Below, in pieces: positions 12,111 through 25,400 of a stretch of 64,000 nucleotides of DNA. Location of the stretch: NCBI GenBank assembly GCA_933228895.1, contig OW121856.1:105251027-105315026 (forward strand), read 5' to 3'. How positions within the stretch are numbered: the first letter of the stretch is position 1; each line of letters opens with the position of its first letter. Source of the stretch: Platycnemis pennipes (Eukaryota > Arthropoda > Insecta > Odonata > Platycnemididae). A program made the translations under genes and the position numbers. Under the pieces are notes generated by a model. It searched no databases. It was not told the DNA's origin and was given only the letters and a program-made list of their open reading frames with translations.

Positions 12111-12830
12111 AAAATACTTTAAATTGTAATTTTATTTTCCGAAACTGACTAAGGGCTTAATATTTCGTCAAATGGAAGGTGTCAATTCTTCCTAAATAAT
12201 GAATATGAATCACGTCTTAATTATTCGAATGCCTCGAGTCCCTGACTTCAAAAAATTAAGGACAAAAATCCCAATTGCAGGATTCTTTTAACATCAGGAT
12301 TTCATCTGAGCATCCTGCAATGCACCAGGCACGACCCAGAGAAGTGAGCGGTAAGTCAGTTGTTTATAAAACGATTTTTGTATTGCATATAGTGTTGCAA
12401 ACAAAACGGGTGCACCATTAAGATAATTAACATTTTTATTGATGCTTATTAAAAATGGATGATAGGATCAGCTGTGCTTGCCATTCTGTTTCTGTCCAGT
12501 TGAACAAATTGAAAGTTCGTTCTCCAGAGGCGAAAACATGAACAACGTTTCCCACTGAAATTGCGAAACGCCAGGACATCATCTAGCTTTTGTGTTACTT
12601 AAATCTTGTTATTCTGTCGCACTTCTCCTCGGAAATATTCTTTACTCTGCTATACCCAGAACAACATGAAAAACTTTCTATATTAAATCTCTTCGTGCAT
12701 ATCGGTTGAGAAAAAGAACAGAGCTCATTACTGATCTCTCTCGTGTTTTTGTATATATGAATGAAACGAGGCAAAAAGTGTTTCATATGGACTGGTATGT
12801 ATGGCTAAATGTCATAGAAGGGAATTTTAT
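12111..12830. other. Unassigned AT-rich spacer
   Basis: Between array B and a pogo MITE end. I see no splice-bounded coding frame, no repeat shared with the rest of the window and no structural RNA signature. It lies downstream of the stop codon of the URB2-like gene, so it is intergenic or 3' flanking. Confidence 0.4.
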
Positions 12831-12837
12831 ATTTTCA

Positions 12838-13012
12838 TTCAATCTCATTCCAACCCGCATCTAACGTATACTGCGGGAAAACTGAAAACTCATGGTGTAA
12901 ATATGGGGTTTTACATGCATTGGAGACATAGGAAATTGAATGAGACGTGATAAAAACGTTGTAAATTGCGGGAAAACGTAAATTCCGATTATGCAAACAT
13001 GAGGTTATACTG
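12838..13012 (-). mobile_element. Terminal fragment of a pogo/Tigger-type MITE
   Basis: Ends GAGGTTATACTG followed by TA. Its reverse complement (CAGTATAACCTC, then GGAATTTACGTTTTCCCGC) closely matches the 5' end of the Tigger element at 54188. The opposite end is not found, so this is a truncated relic. Confidence 0.65.
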
Positions 13013-13330
13013 TATTTCCATTGTTGCATAACTACACCATTTCTCAATACAGCACCAATTGATGGATAAGTTGCTAGAGACATTAAAAGCAAGGACTGTA
13101 ATGGCTTTGCCCAAGATATTTAGAGATTTTCCTCCTCTACTGAGGCGTACTCCAATTCCCCAGCAACTCCCTCCTTTCCCTGTTCCCCTCCTTTCGAAGT
13201 ATTTTTTTCCAAGGTATTGTCAAAAGCGATCACTTTAAGAATCCATGCAACTCAGAAATGAACATGAAGGTATTTTCTTTGTCCCTCATAAAGAGGAGAT
13301 TGAATGAAACACTGAAACAACCTTGAATGT

Positions 13331-13486
13331 TTATATTTTCCCCTTGAACTTGTAATACTTCTTATAATTCTCATAAATTATCTTGAAGATCTCCCTGGAT
13401 CCAGTCGGAAGAGTGTGCATTAAGTATGCCAGACCGCTAGAATCGCAGAAGTAAATGAACACGTACATAACATTGTGAAGGTGGGC
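13331..13486 (-). CDS. URB2: URB2-like gene, last exon
   Basis: Fifty-two codons including the stop. The acceptor is a clean pyrimidine tract ending TTTGTAG just above 13486, and the frame starts on a codon boundary (AHLHNVMYVFIYFCDSSG). The C-terminus REIFKIIYENYKKYYKFKGK is rich in tyrosine and lysine, as I recall for the end of the Urb2 domain. No AATAAA is obvious in the first 150 bases after the stop. Confidence 0.8.
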   Translation of the reverse strand, partial: AHLHNVMYVFIYFCDSSGLAYLMHTLPTGSREIFKIIYENYKKYYKFKGKI

Positions 13487-16400
13487 CTACAAAAAAAATA
13501 GGAAAGTTGTAATAGAATCATCACCTATGAGAAACACACACAAAGCTACTTTTATTCCAAAATACCTTCACTTTGGGGTGGACAATGTTGTCTTCAAAAC
13601 AATATGCCATATCTGCTATGAAGTAGGGAGACACTCTGGTGAAGTCCTTTTTGTGTCTAACCAGTGAATTGCTTATCCTAAAAGGAAAGAATTATTTAGT
13701 CACTTTCTGATTAGTATATTGCACATGGATAACAAACGGGCGTAATAAAAAAACATGACGAGAAATGGGAGTTAGGTGAGAATGCAAACTGTGTACGATG
13801 AACTCTTTAAACATAGATCATCAAAAATGGTACCCTCAGATTGTAAGGACCTGTAGGAGGAATGTTAACCGATCTTAGACGAGCTAAAGATTTGAGTATC
13901 CACTGCTCTTCCTCTGCAACACTAGAGGTCTAATAAACTAATAAACTTTTTAGGGTAGGAAATTGGAACGTGAGATCGCTTCGGACTTGTGGAAGACTGG
14001 AGAACCTGAAAGGTGGAAATGCAAAGAATGGACATCGACGTATTAGGAACGAGTGAAATGAAGTGGCCCGAAGATGGAAACTTTTGGAGTGGAAGCTACA
14101 GGATTATACGTACAGGATTATTAAATGGTAATGCTGGAGTAGGGATCATACTCAGAAAGAGTGCCGGAATGCATGTGAAGAGCTTCCTGCAGTACAATGA
14201 AAGGATAATAATGGTGAAGATCCAAACCAAACCTGTAGATACCATAGTGGTGCAGGTTTACATGCCTACGATGGACTATGAAGACGAAGAAGTGGAAGAC
14301 GTCTACGAAGATATCACGGAAGTTATAAAGCAGGTAAGAGGAGAAGAAAACTTAATTATTTTAGGAGACTGGAACACTATCGTCGGCGAAGGTCAAGATG
14401 GAAGAATAACTGGAAAATACGGATTGGGAATCCGAAATGGAAGAGGAGAAAGACTGCTGGAGTTCTGCACTCAACATAAGTTAGTGGTTGCCAACACATT
14501 GTTTAAAAATCACTACCGAAGAAGATACACATACACAGAGACAAAAAATCTCAGGTAGATTACATTTTAGTGAAGCAGAGATTTAGAAACCAAGTGAAGG
14601 ACTGCAAAAGCTACCCTGGGGCAGACATCCCTACCATTGACAGTGACCATAATTTAGTGATGATGAAATGCTATCTAAAGTTCAAGAAATTGAAAAAAAA
14701 AGAAAAATATATGGCAAGTAGAAAAACTGAAGGAGGCTGAACATCAGCTGACATTTCAAAAAACAGTAGAAAGCAACATAGGAGAGAACCTGAATGAGAA
14801 ATCATTGGAAAATCGTTGGGAAAACATTAAATGTGGACTACAGGAAGCCGCAAAAGAAGTTCTTGGAATAAGAAAAGTTGCCAAGAAGAAGCCATGGATC
14901 ACGGAGGAAGTCTTAGAATTGATTGAAGAAAGAAGAAAGTACAAGAATGCGAAAACTGAAGAAGGGCAGCTTTGCTACAAAAGAATAAGGAACAAAATAA
15001 GTCGTAAAGCTAGGAAAACTAGAGAGATGTGGATGAAGAATCTATGCGAAGATGTACAAAGCAACCTTGCACTTGGAAAGGTGGAAGCTGCCTACAGGAT
15101 AGTGAGGAACCACTTCAAGGAACAGAGCGGATACAATGCCATAAGGGACAAGAATGGAGAAATTTTGATTGAAAATGAAAACAAAGTAAAGAGATGGAAA
15201 GAATATCTGGAAGAGTTATACAACAGAAAAAAATCTAGGCGCAAAAGATATTGAAGAGGAAACCGAAGTGGAAAAGGATGATATGGGAGCATCAATATCA
15301 AGATCGGAATTCGACGCAGCAGTAAGGGACCTTGGGATAAGGCTTCTGGTATTGATGATGTCCCTGCAGAACTAATTAAAAATGCAGGAGAGAAGACATT
15401 AACACATCTTTAGAAAACCTTCTTTAGTTTACGAAGCAATTAAAAAGGACGAAATTAAGAAACACTTTGAAAGAGGTAGGTCCTAAGAAACGTAGTTACA
15501 GTAGAACCTCTATTTTACGAAGTTGAAGGGACCCAAAAATTTGAGCTTTGTAAATTAGAGGGTTTGTAAAATGGAGGTTATCTTCCACTAACTCCTCTGT
15601 CTCCGGAACTGATGTGTCACCAAAACCAGCTGATCTCCAACAGTAGGAAATAGTTATTGCGGTGACACTCCCATGCTCTGGCAACACCTCGCACAGCATA
15701 GAGGCACATCATGCACATAAGAGACTTGATCTGCGACAAATGTACATCTACTAAAACTCTGCTGACAAGAATGCGAGTATACTTTCAATGCAATTTAACA
15801 CTATGCTGCACTTAACTTGTCAAATAGTTATGTTAGGGTTGAAATCAAACTAATTACTATAACAAATAATAGTCATCTACTCATTCAGGGAAAAACAGCA
15901 AATATTACGTGAAATTCTCTGTGTGCAGTGTATTTGCAATAAATTGAAAGGATTTAAAAATTACACCTCAATTGTATTGATTCGCTGTATAGCATAGGCG
16001 TTATTCCTAAGGCTAGGACACTCACTTTAGTAAAAGAGAATGAAACAGCCATGAATTAAAAAAAACAGGTGGATATTTTTCTAGAAATTTATAATGGTAT
16101 GAACTTGGCTGCTGCAACTGATTTAAGTTCTTGTAGCTGGTTGGTAAATCTCAAAATAAGGGGAATAAGAGAATTAACTCATCCCGCAGTGTATTTTAAG
16201 CATATGCAGTTATGCATTAATTAACGAAAGGGGTATATTTTGTGCTAGTCAATTTTTGTGTAAAGAAGCCATTTTAACATGGGAAAGCCAGGGATACATT
16301 TTAACTAGGAAATTTCAAAACAAAGTTCCAACTAACCCAGTATATTTCCCTGAAAAGACCAGAAAATGCCTTTTTTGAAGAAAGCGCATTGTTTGAAATA

Positions 16401-19400
16401 CATTTAATAATATTTCGCAGCTGATTTAAGTCAATTTTAGAACTTCACTCGAGTAAATTTGAAATTCCCTCTTTTATAATATGCTTTCTACAGTTTTGAC
16501 TTCTAGCGGTGATTTGCGAGAACTATTTACTCGCGGCTATAGAAAGCGATCGCGAATTCTAACGACTAACCTAACGACGTAAAACACTTCAAATGAAAAA
16601 TTAAATAATCAAATTGCATCAATATTTGAATATAAGTAATTTATTATTGCAAAATTAGTATTTTTTAATGAAACTAAACTCCACGACAGCTGCAGCAACG
16701 AACTTCCTACGGGAATGCTATTTTCATGTGAAAGCCTAGGCTGAAGTAAGCTCTGAATTGGTGTTGCGGCGGCTACCTTAAAGCTAATTTTAAATAATTC
16801 CAGAGAAAATATGGATCCTTTGTGATGACTAGTTAGGTATTCACAATACACAAAATGATAGAAAAGGAATAGAAATTACCAAGCACTAATCCAATTATTT
16901 TATGAACTGGGACATTGTTTTCGAGAAGTAGGCGTCGTGCCATGTGTCTTTGAACATTTTTTCCTTGGATCATGTAATTAGGATTGAATTGCGATTTGGA
17001 TGATCAATCTCTGGGATTTTTGCTACAGTTTAAGCACTTCAAAAAGCGATATGCTGAATCGATTTTTCCACATTTTCCCATATGAAATACTTGGACCGAG
17101 GGCCCTCTCAGCATGACCTATCTGTAGAGGTCCGTGAAAGTGGTTTTTTTTGCTAAAATTTGTTTTAAAACTATGTGATTTCGGTGTTATAGAAAATCTT
17201 GGCGGTGTTATTATAATGTCACAATTTTTGCGCATTTCTAGGCGTTTTATTATTTTTGGTACACATTTTGTGAATGCTTATAAGCATCCGACGCAAATAT
17301 ACGACGATCAACCGCCAATAAGTAGCACCCCCTCTCCTCCTATCTTTTCTTTTACTTCCCCCCTTGCCTCAACTGCTAGCGCTTCCGTTCCCGGCCAGCG
17401 GCCGTGTTTAAGTCTACAAAATTGTTACATTAGGCCCACACTAAAGGTTTTCCTGCAACAAGTTATCCAATTACGCTGTCTACTGCGTCGCGATGAGTCA
17501 CCGGAATTACTGCTCGGCATTGACGCGTGCGCGCGGGCGCGTGAGCTTATATTTCTGAACTTCCGCGGCCGTGTTCAGCACATTATTGGTTCAGAATATC
17601 TAATTCTTCAGGAGAGAAAGCGCATCATTCTAGATATTTCCGAGAATTTCAGGATTGATAAAAGTGAATCGAAGAGAGAGGTGGTGATTAATTTAACGGC
17701 AAATTCCGGCGGAGATATCACTACATTGCGCGATATTACGCGAAATCGATATGCGCGAGACAAAACAAGCCAATTGACCTTTGAATCGTAATGAGATAGA
17801 GCGAATGAACGTCATTAGCGTTAAACAATGAAGGCTTAGACTTTAATCGATTATGACTCTTTACATGTGATTTTTTCGCTAATTCACGTAAAAAATCGCG
17901 AAAAAGGCGAAATTTCGTTTTATTTCCCGATTTCGCGTTATTTCGCGATATCGCGTCTCGCGAATTTTACGGATCTCTACCTATCTGGCTTCAGCTGCTC
18001 CTCTCGCGGTATACAGCGATCGTTATTCCATTGTACAGAGTTCAGTGCTACAAAATCATTTCAAAAACTTCGTAAAACAGAGGTCAATCACTCCAAGGGA
18101 CCGGCCTCTCACTTCGTAAATCAATAAAATCGAGGTTTCGTAAAATAGAGGTCATTTTACATGGTTTTCCTATATACAAAGATCGGGACCGGCGGAATGG
18201 TTCGTAAATTGGTGTCATTTCGTAAATTAGAGGTTCGTAAAAAAGAGGTTCTACTGTATTCATATCCCATACCACAATAGTTAGCAAACCAACACACCAT
18301 AAAATTATTGTCGTTTCTGTCTATTATTTTAGGCCTAAGTTTACATCCAAAGAGGAAAAGTCCTCTATGCGAATATGAAGAATTAAATGAATTAGCTTGG
18401 GAATGGTTTGCGCAAGCAAGATTGAGGAATAATTCCATTGTTAGGTCCAATGGTGCAATAATAGGCAAAGGAGTTTGCAGTTTCTTTACGAAAATTAGAT
18501 TTTAAGGCCTCAAATGGTAGGTTGGAGAGCTTCAAAGCAGGACACAATGTTGTTTGGAGCAGTGTTGTTGGCATGTCAAACGACGTGGATATGAAATCGT
18601 AGAGGAGTGGAAAGGCATGGTTCAAGAAAAATTAAAGACTTTCAACCATGTGATATCTACAACGGAGATGAAACCAGAATGTTTTTTTAGGGCCCTGCCA
18701 TCTAAAACATTGTGCGTGAAAGGAGGAAAAGTGGAAACAATTATTTTACATTTAGACTTATTCTTTATTTTGTAGGAGGGAAGCACTCAAAAGAACATTT
18801 AACCATTTTCATTCGTGGAAATACAGCGGGGGAGCTCCTAAAGCCTCTTGACACCAGGAAATCAGATCAACCGCGATGCGTCAAACACGTTGAAATTAAG
18901 AAACTACCGGTCAAATGGAGACATAATAAAAAAGCATGGAACACAGCTTCAATCATGGAAGAATGGCTGAAAAGTTTCAATTCCGAAATGAAGAGGAAAG
19001 ATAGGAAATTCATACTTTTCCTTGATAATGCAACCTGTCACCCTAAAATTCGCCTTGCGAATGTGGAGCTAACCTGGTTTCCGGCAAACACAACTAGCAT
19101 CACTCAGCCAATGGATCAGGGAGTTATTAGATCGCTGAAGGCACAACATAGAAAGTACATGATGCGATCATTATTAGCTGCTGCTAATACTACAAATAGT
19201 GTTGGAGGCGAACAAAAACTATAAGTGCTGGATGCCATTAATTGGATTAATTTGGCAGTGAAAGATATTAAAACATCAACTGTTAAACAATGTTTCGCTA
19301 AAGCTGGATTTCTGCCAGAACTGGTCCCCGAGGAAGGTAAGGAAAACAAATCATATCACAAATTTAAATGCATATTTACGCACTTACAGGAATATATATA

Positions 19401-22400
19401 CATGACCTTTGCTATTTCAGAGCCAATGGATGATCTAAGTGGATTACAGCAATTAATAGGCAATGACATGGATGCAGAGAGATTTGTGGACTTAGACAAC
19501 AATCTTCTTACGGGCGGTGAATATGGCTCCCTGACAGACAGTATAAAAGAAGACGAAGCCTGTAAATCTGACAAAGAAGTGAATATAACCGTAATATGTG
19601 AAGAAAACAAACAGTCCTATAGAGAAATGTTTGTTTCATTGAAATAATCAGCAGAATAGCAGTCTCACCAAAGGTAACACTGATTTATTTAATATCATAA
19701 ATGGGACTATTGGCAGCGTAGAGAATTGAATTATACCGGAAAAAAAGGAAAAACAGACAAAAATGACAGATTATATGCGTATTTTATAGATTGCTTTTTA
19801 TGTTAATTACTTCAAATGAACAATTTAACCACAATGGGATACTGTTCTTTCATTATTTCATAATAATTTTGTCTACATGTAGAGTTTGAGTCATTCCAAC
19901 CTTTTAGGCAACAACGCATGTAATGGACGTGATATGACTTTCAAGGGCTTTTTTGAATTGTCAGACCCTGGGTTAAGCGGAACACTGTCTTATCCGGAAA
20001 AAAATGATGCCACCGAGAGATTCCGCTAAAGACAGGTTTCACTGTATTTCCTTACAGCATTTATTTCATTAAATTTACGCGGACGAATGCAAGCATTTGA
20101 TTTTTTTAAATCTCTGCAGAGACTTAGCCGATTGCAATAAGATTTACAGGACAATTCTGTCTACAACCGGGAGGTGGTCATATTGAAATAATTCTCGTAG
20201 AAGGCGAGCGGAGGAAGGATAATCGCCAAGTAATAATTTAGCAAGTTTCTGTGATGTAATGTGTGTCAAGTTAAAAGCCACTGTAGATGGTATAATTAGC
20301 AGCACCTTCCATCAAAACCATCTGATTTATCGATTATGTTGGTTGATATTTCATGGTATCTTTTCAGGTAAAGGCACAGTATGAAGGAGCGTCCAGTCCA
20401 TCGTGAAATTTATTATTTTATTTTGTTTTGCCTGACATTTTCCCTGTAATTCGCAATACTAAGTAGAGTAATATCAAGATTATTCCATGTGCCCCTAGAG
20501 TGATACAATGTGCTAACATCCTCCAACCAACGAACTCCCAATCAACAAACTGGTAATATTTCATTCCCTTGGATTTCGTTATTTAAAGGTTCTACTGTAT
20601 TGAATATTTTTATCTCTTTACTGGTGGCATTACAAGTGCCTAATGATTTTGATGGATTCTTACCATTCCAAGCTACTGGCACAGTCAGTCATGACTAGTA
20701 GACTTTCCGACAGCTTCCCTCCATGGAGACCACCGGCAGGGTTGAACTTTACATTGCCATGCAGGACAACAGATCTGAAGAGCCGCAACAGCTGCTGCAG
20801 AAATGACGGAACATGATCTATCAAGCTGGGCAACTGATGCATGACCAAGGACAGCAGGGCATTTGAGCAGGAGAGGAACAGCTGCTGAAACTCCAGCAGG
20901 TCACTGCTCCTCACATCCGTTGACACGAGTGATGCAGGGAATGCAGACAGGTCATCCAAAGGGGCAGCTGAGACACTCTTGAGGACTACGTCGATCATAT
21001 GATGGCTTACAGCAACCTGGAGAGAATACCAGCAGCGTGAGTTGATTGCTCTCAGCACTATTACTGATTGGGCAAGTCAAGTGTTCTAAGAAGAGGTTTG
21101 CATGGAGAACCCAGGGGGTGTTGGGCATAAGTTGGATTATTTATTTAAAAAATTATGTCTGCATGGTGGGATGAACCACAGAAGAGAAGACTAAGTTTAT
21201 TAGTGGGTAAATACCTACGATAATACATATATACATAATTCAACTTCCCTTTCCTCCCTAGATAAGGAAACGTCTGCAACTGGGACCTTCCCTCTCCACA
21301 ACTGGACCCTTACCCCCCCCATGAACCGTAAACCTAAACTCCCCGGTATTCATATAATCCTTGAGGAGATGTTGCGGAAAGTATGCCATATCACGCCCCA
21401 TTTGTCATCAAAGTCTTAGTAGCAGAAATGAAACAATACTACCTCCCATGATCATTTAATCCACTAATGATACAGATGACACCACAAATATTAATGTGAA
21501 TGACTTTTTTCAGAAAACTGGCTTAGTCCATGCTTTTTTTTAGCTATGATAGGGCGATAAAGAGGACAACTAAAGCGCAGCTGGGCCAGCTGCCATCATA
21601 ACAGCGTAGATGCTTGAAGCAAATGTCTATTTTTAGCATCCATACTAGTTTCCCATCTCTACTGACTGAGGATTCTGAAAATAACATTCTTATTACAAAA
21701 TGTTTAACTTTTGTTTCATATATGTTTTTGTTACTGGGATGAAATATTGCCAACACTACAATCACAGACTTAAAAGCATTGGCATAAGAAATACAGGTAG
21801 TTACTTATTTTATGATCTTTTAAAACATGCATATTTTAAGAACACTTTCGCAAATGACAAAAAAAGATACATAATGCTGCCAACAAAGACAACAAAAGTT
21901 AGAGAAAACACAAGAAAATTTTTCTCACGATTGATTGAAAATGTTCCAAATTACCAAGTGTCGATTTTTCAGTCACGCTGACTTTGTATTATCGAGAGTC
22001 TACTGTATATGCTCATATTTTGTACAGGAAAATTCATAGTGAAAAATTCAGTCTCCAACAGTTTGGACTCCTACGAGTCATTCATGTTATTTCAGACAAG
22101 TTTGCTACACAAGGAGAAAAGCAGTCAAGGGGGGCAGAGCCCCAAAAACTGACCCACCTGCTCATCTTACTGGAAGACACTCCCCATGCATATCCCAGCA
22201 AAGAAGAAGTTTCTCAACAGAGTGTGTCTAGTTTTTCCCAAAAGAAAGGAAATGAGGTGGGAATGTAAGCAGTGGGTCCATTGCATCCCAAAGTGTGCTT
22301 TTAAACTCATCACATCTGCTCTGAAACTTGTCACACGACAAGAAAGAACTAGACGGTTTATAATATTTGCTTAAATTTTGTATTTTTACACTAATTTCCA

Positions 22401-25400
22401 TTAAGTATGTACCATAATATGCTCTGCCTCTATTTTACATAAAAAAGTTGTATTCTGAATGTTAAATTTATAAATATAATTTAGTAGGGTGAATTTCAAC
22501 TATCAATCAGTTTCAAAATGAACTTGAAACCTGCCCTGGGGGGCATGACTATGGAAAAATTAAGTCATCACTGATTGAGTTACGGCAGGTTTATAAAAAA
22601 AATTAGCAAGAAATTAATGTTAGCATCGACTTAGCATGAGATTCGATATCCCTATTGGAAATGGAAGCATTCATAGGAAATGATAGCGTGAGACCCATCT
22701 TGAGTTACTGAAAAATTAGCTTAAGGATTGGTCAAATTTGTATTAGCGTGAAATTAACTTAAGAGCGCAGTGTCATAGTCACTTGTTTCAGCACCTTTCT
22801 TCAGTGTTTTGTTCATATTTGTATCATGGTTCTTCCCATGATCCCATCATGTATCATGATTCCCATGATACATCACAGCATGAAAAATATGCAATAGAAG
22901 TACTCCTTTTTTCTCCAGACTGTACGACAGTTTCTCTGCATATAGGTACAACAAGAGATTTCTAGAATCTTTTTGACACTGAATACTGAAGTATATGCTG
23001 CTGAGCATTAGCATTTTTAGCATGCTGAGCCCTGAAAATGGCATAAACATCTGAGCAATGCCATGTCCACAGTTTTGGCCTCCAATATTTATCAGGACAG
23101 TAAGAACGGGAGAAATATTGCTTGTGCTAAACATTCAACAATTCAGTTTCTTTACTTCAATGAGTAGTAACAACTATTGTGGTTTCCCACCTAGTAACAC
23201 AAGCATTTCTGAAAATTTATCTCATTATAACATCATCATCATCAAGGGTCAACAATCCTAGGATTGGTTTGACGCAGCCCTCCACTCGATTCTTCTATCG
23301 GCCAACCTCTTCATATTAACGTAGTTCCTCTCTTTCACGTCCTTTACGACCTGCTCCATGTAACTCATACGAGGCCTGCCTCTTCCATTTTTCCTGTTCA
23401 CTTTTCCCTCGACGATTGTCTTCATCAGGCCATCGTGTCTTAAGATATGGCCGATTAGGTTGTCCCGTCTTCTTTTTATAGTTTTCAGTAGACTTCTCTT
23501 TTCTCCCACTCTTCTTAGGACTTCTTCATTTGTCACTCGGTCGATCCATTTTATCTTCATCATTCTTCGATAGCACCATATTTCGAATGCTTCCACCCTT
23601 TTCTTCTCCGCTGCTGTCATCGTCCATGCCTCACTGCTGTAAAGGAACATGCTCCAGATATACGTTTTAATGAATTGCTTCCTTACTTCCAAGCTTGTAT
23701 TTCCAGCTGTTAGTAGATTCTTCTTTTGATAGAATGCCCTCTTTGCCTGGGCTATTCTACTCACTATTTCTTTCTTGCTTCGTCCATCGTTGGTTACTCT
23801 GCTTCCCAGGTAACAGAACTCTTTCACCTCTTCCAGTTTCTGTTTTCCTAGTATAACGTTGGTTTTGGCCTCTTCTCTTTTGCTGCACACCATTTTCTTC
23901 TTATTGATCTTCAGCTGATGTATGGTCATTGCCCTTTCCATGGTTGTTAGCATCTTATTCAGCTCCTTCTCTGTCTCTGCTATGAGAGCTATGTCATCAG
24001 CGAATCGTAGCATGCTGATTCTTTCTCCGTGGATGCTCACTCCAGAACACTTCTCCTTGGCTACATTGATAGCTCTCTGGATGTAAACATTAAAAATTAC
24101 GGGAGCCTTGCCTCACTCCTTTCCTTATTGGTTCTGAGGTTTCCGCGTTTTTTTTGATACCGGATGGATCCATTGAATTAGGGCATCGTAAGAACAACAC
24201 AGATCGAGATATCAAACTTCCTTTTCACATATTGTGGCTAAGGGCTTTGTTAATAGTTATACGAAGTTTCATACTATTACGTTCATCAATATTTTTGTTA
24301 TTGATGAATTTGTCAGACTGCGTTATTTTCCGTCCCGCACGCTTTCCGTTCCGGAAATCACCGTTTGGACCTTTCTCTCGCTCTCGAGTCATTAATATGA
24401 ATCCACTTATGAAATCTCAGTAGAATTCGTTGATTATTTGATATCGATATATATTTATTTTCGGCTATAAAAGCACGCTCAAATGTCCAGAGCATGCCTG
24501 GAAAGGTAGCGCGCGCGTGAAATCATCTGCTGCAAGCAGATCGCCTATCGCTGTGAATGAGTCATGAGGACTCGACAATATCGGAAAAAAGTATCCCCTT
24601 ACAGTATATACAGTACAAAGAATACAAGTCAGAGTCAGTTTAAGAACTGACGGTATCTTTGGAAGCATACCGTCATTATGCCTCCTCGCACAAAGATTTT
24701 GGAGACGGAGTTTAAGATAATTTAAATTGCAATTTGTTTCTTTCGTCGAGAAGCCGAGAAATGTGGGGACAAAAGCTATCTCTCTTATCGCTGATTTTAT
24801 TGTGGTGAATACTGCAACTTATAAACTTTTATTCAAGCATAGGCAAGGATATTTTTCCTGTGCATACTAGAGAAATTTTTTTCGCGTGGTGTTTGGTGCG
24901 CGCGGTAGGTACCTACGGTAGCTTACAACTTGACAACCTCGAGCAGCTTATCTCTCCTGGCCAAAAGTCTTGTCGCGTGGAGCTCGCTTTCCGAAATAAA
25001 TATATACACGTTGAAAGCATATCTAATTCTCCCAATTTGTTAAGTCATTTTACACGTTCTTAGTTTTCAAACACGAAGAATACCATCAAAACAAACTAAA
25101 TTTCTGACTGAGCTGAGATAGCCCCTTTTTAAATACTATTCGTAACGTAATTAGTAACCGAGTAATCTATTTTAAACTTTGTTTAGTCTTTAGTTTAAAC
25201 TTTGTTTAGATAAATATATGTTCTATATCTTATGCGGAGAAAAGAGACATGGCTTTTCGTGTGTATCTTCAAGTGGGCGTCAAACTTGCTTCCCGGAACT
25301 TGAATAATATCCGGCGTTTTTATCTGTCTCAGTCGAAAAATTAATTAATATAACCAACTTAAAATATATTTTTGACATTATTAAACGTATAAATAAACAA

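Noticed and set aside
14013..14558. Host gene similar to craniofacial development protein 2
   Set aside because: The endonuclease motifs are followed by LINE linker and reverse-transcriptase sequence with frameshifts, so it is a retrotransposon fragment.
17150..17791. 213-residue protein-coding gene
   Set aside because: It lies wholly inside a hAT MITE, a second copy breaks the frame, and non-coding parts are equally conserved.
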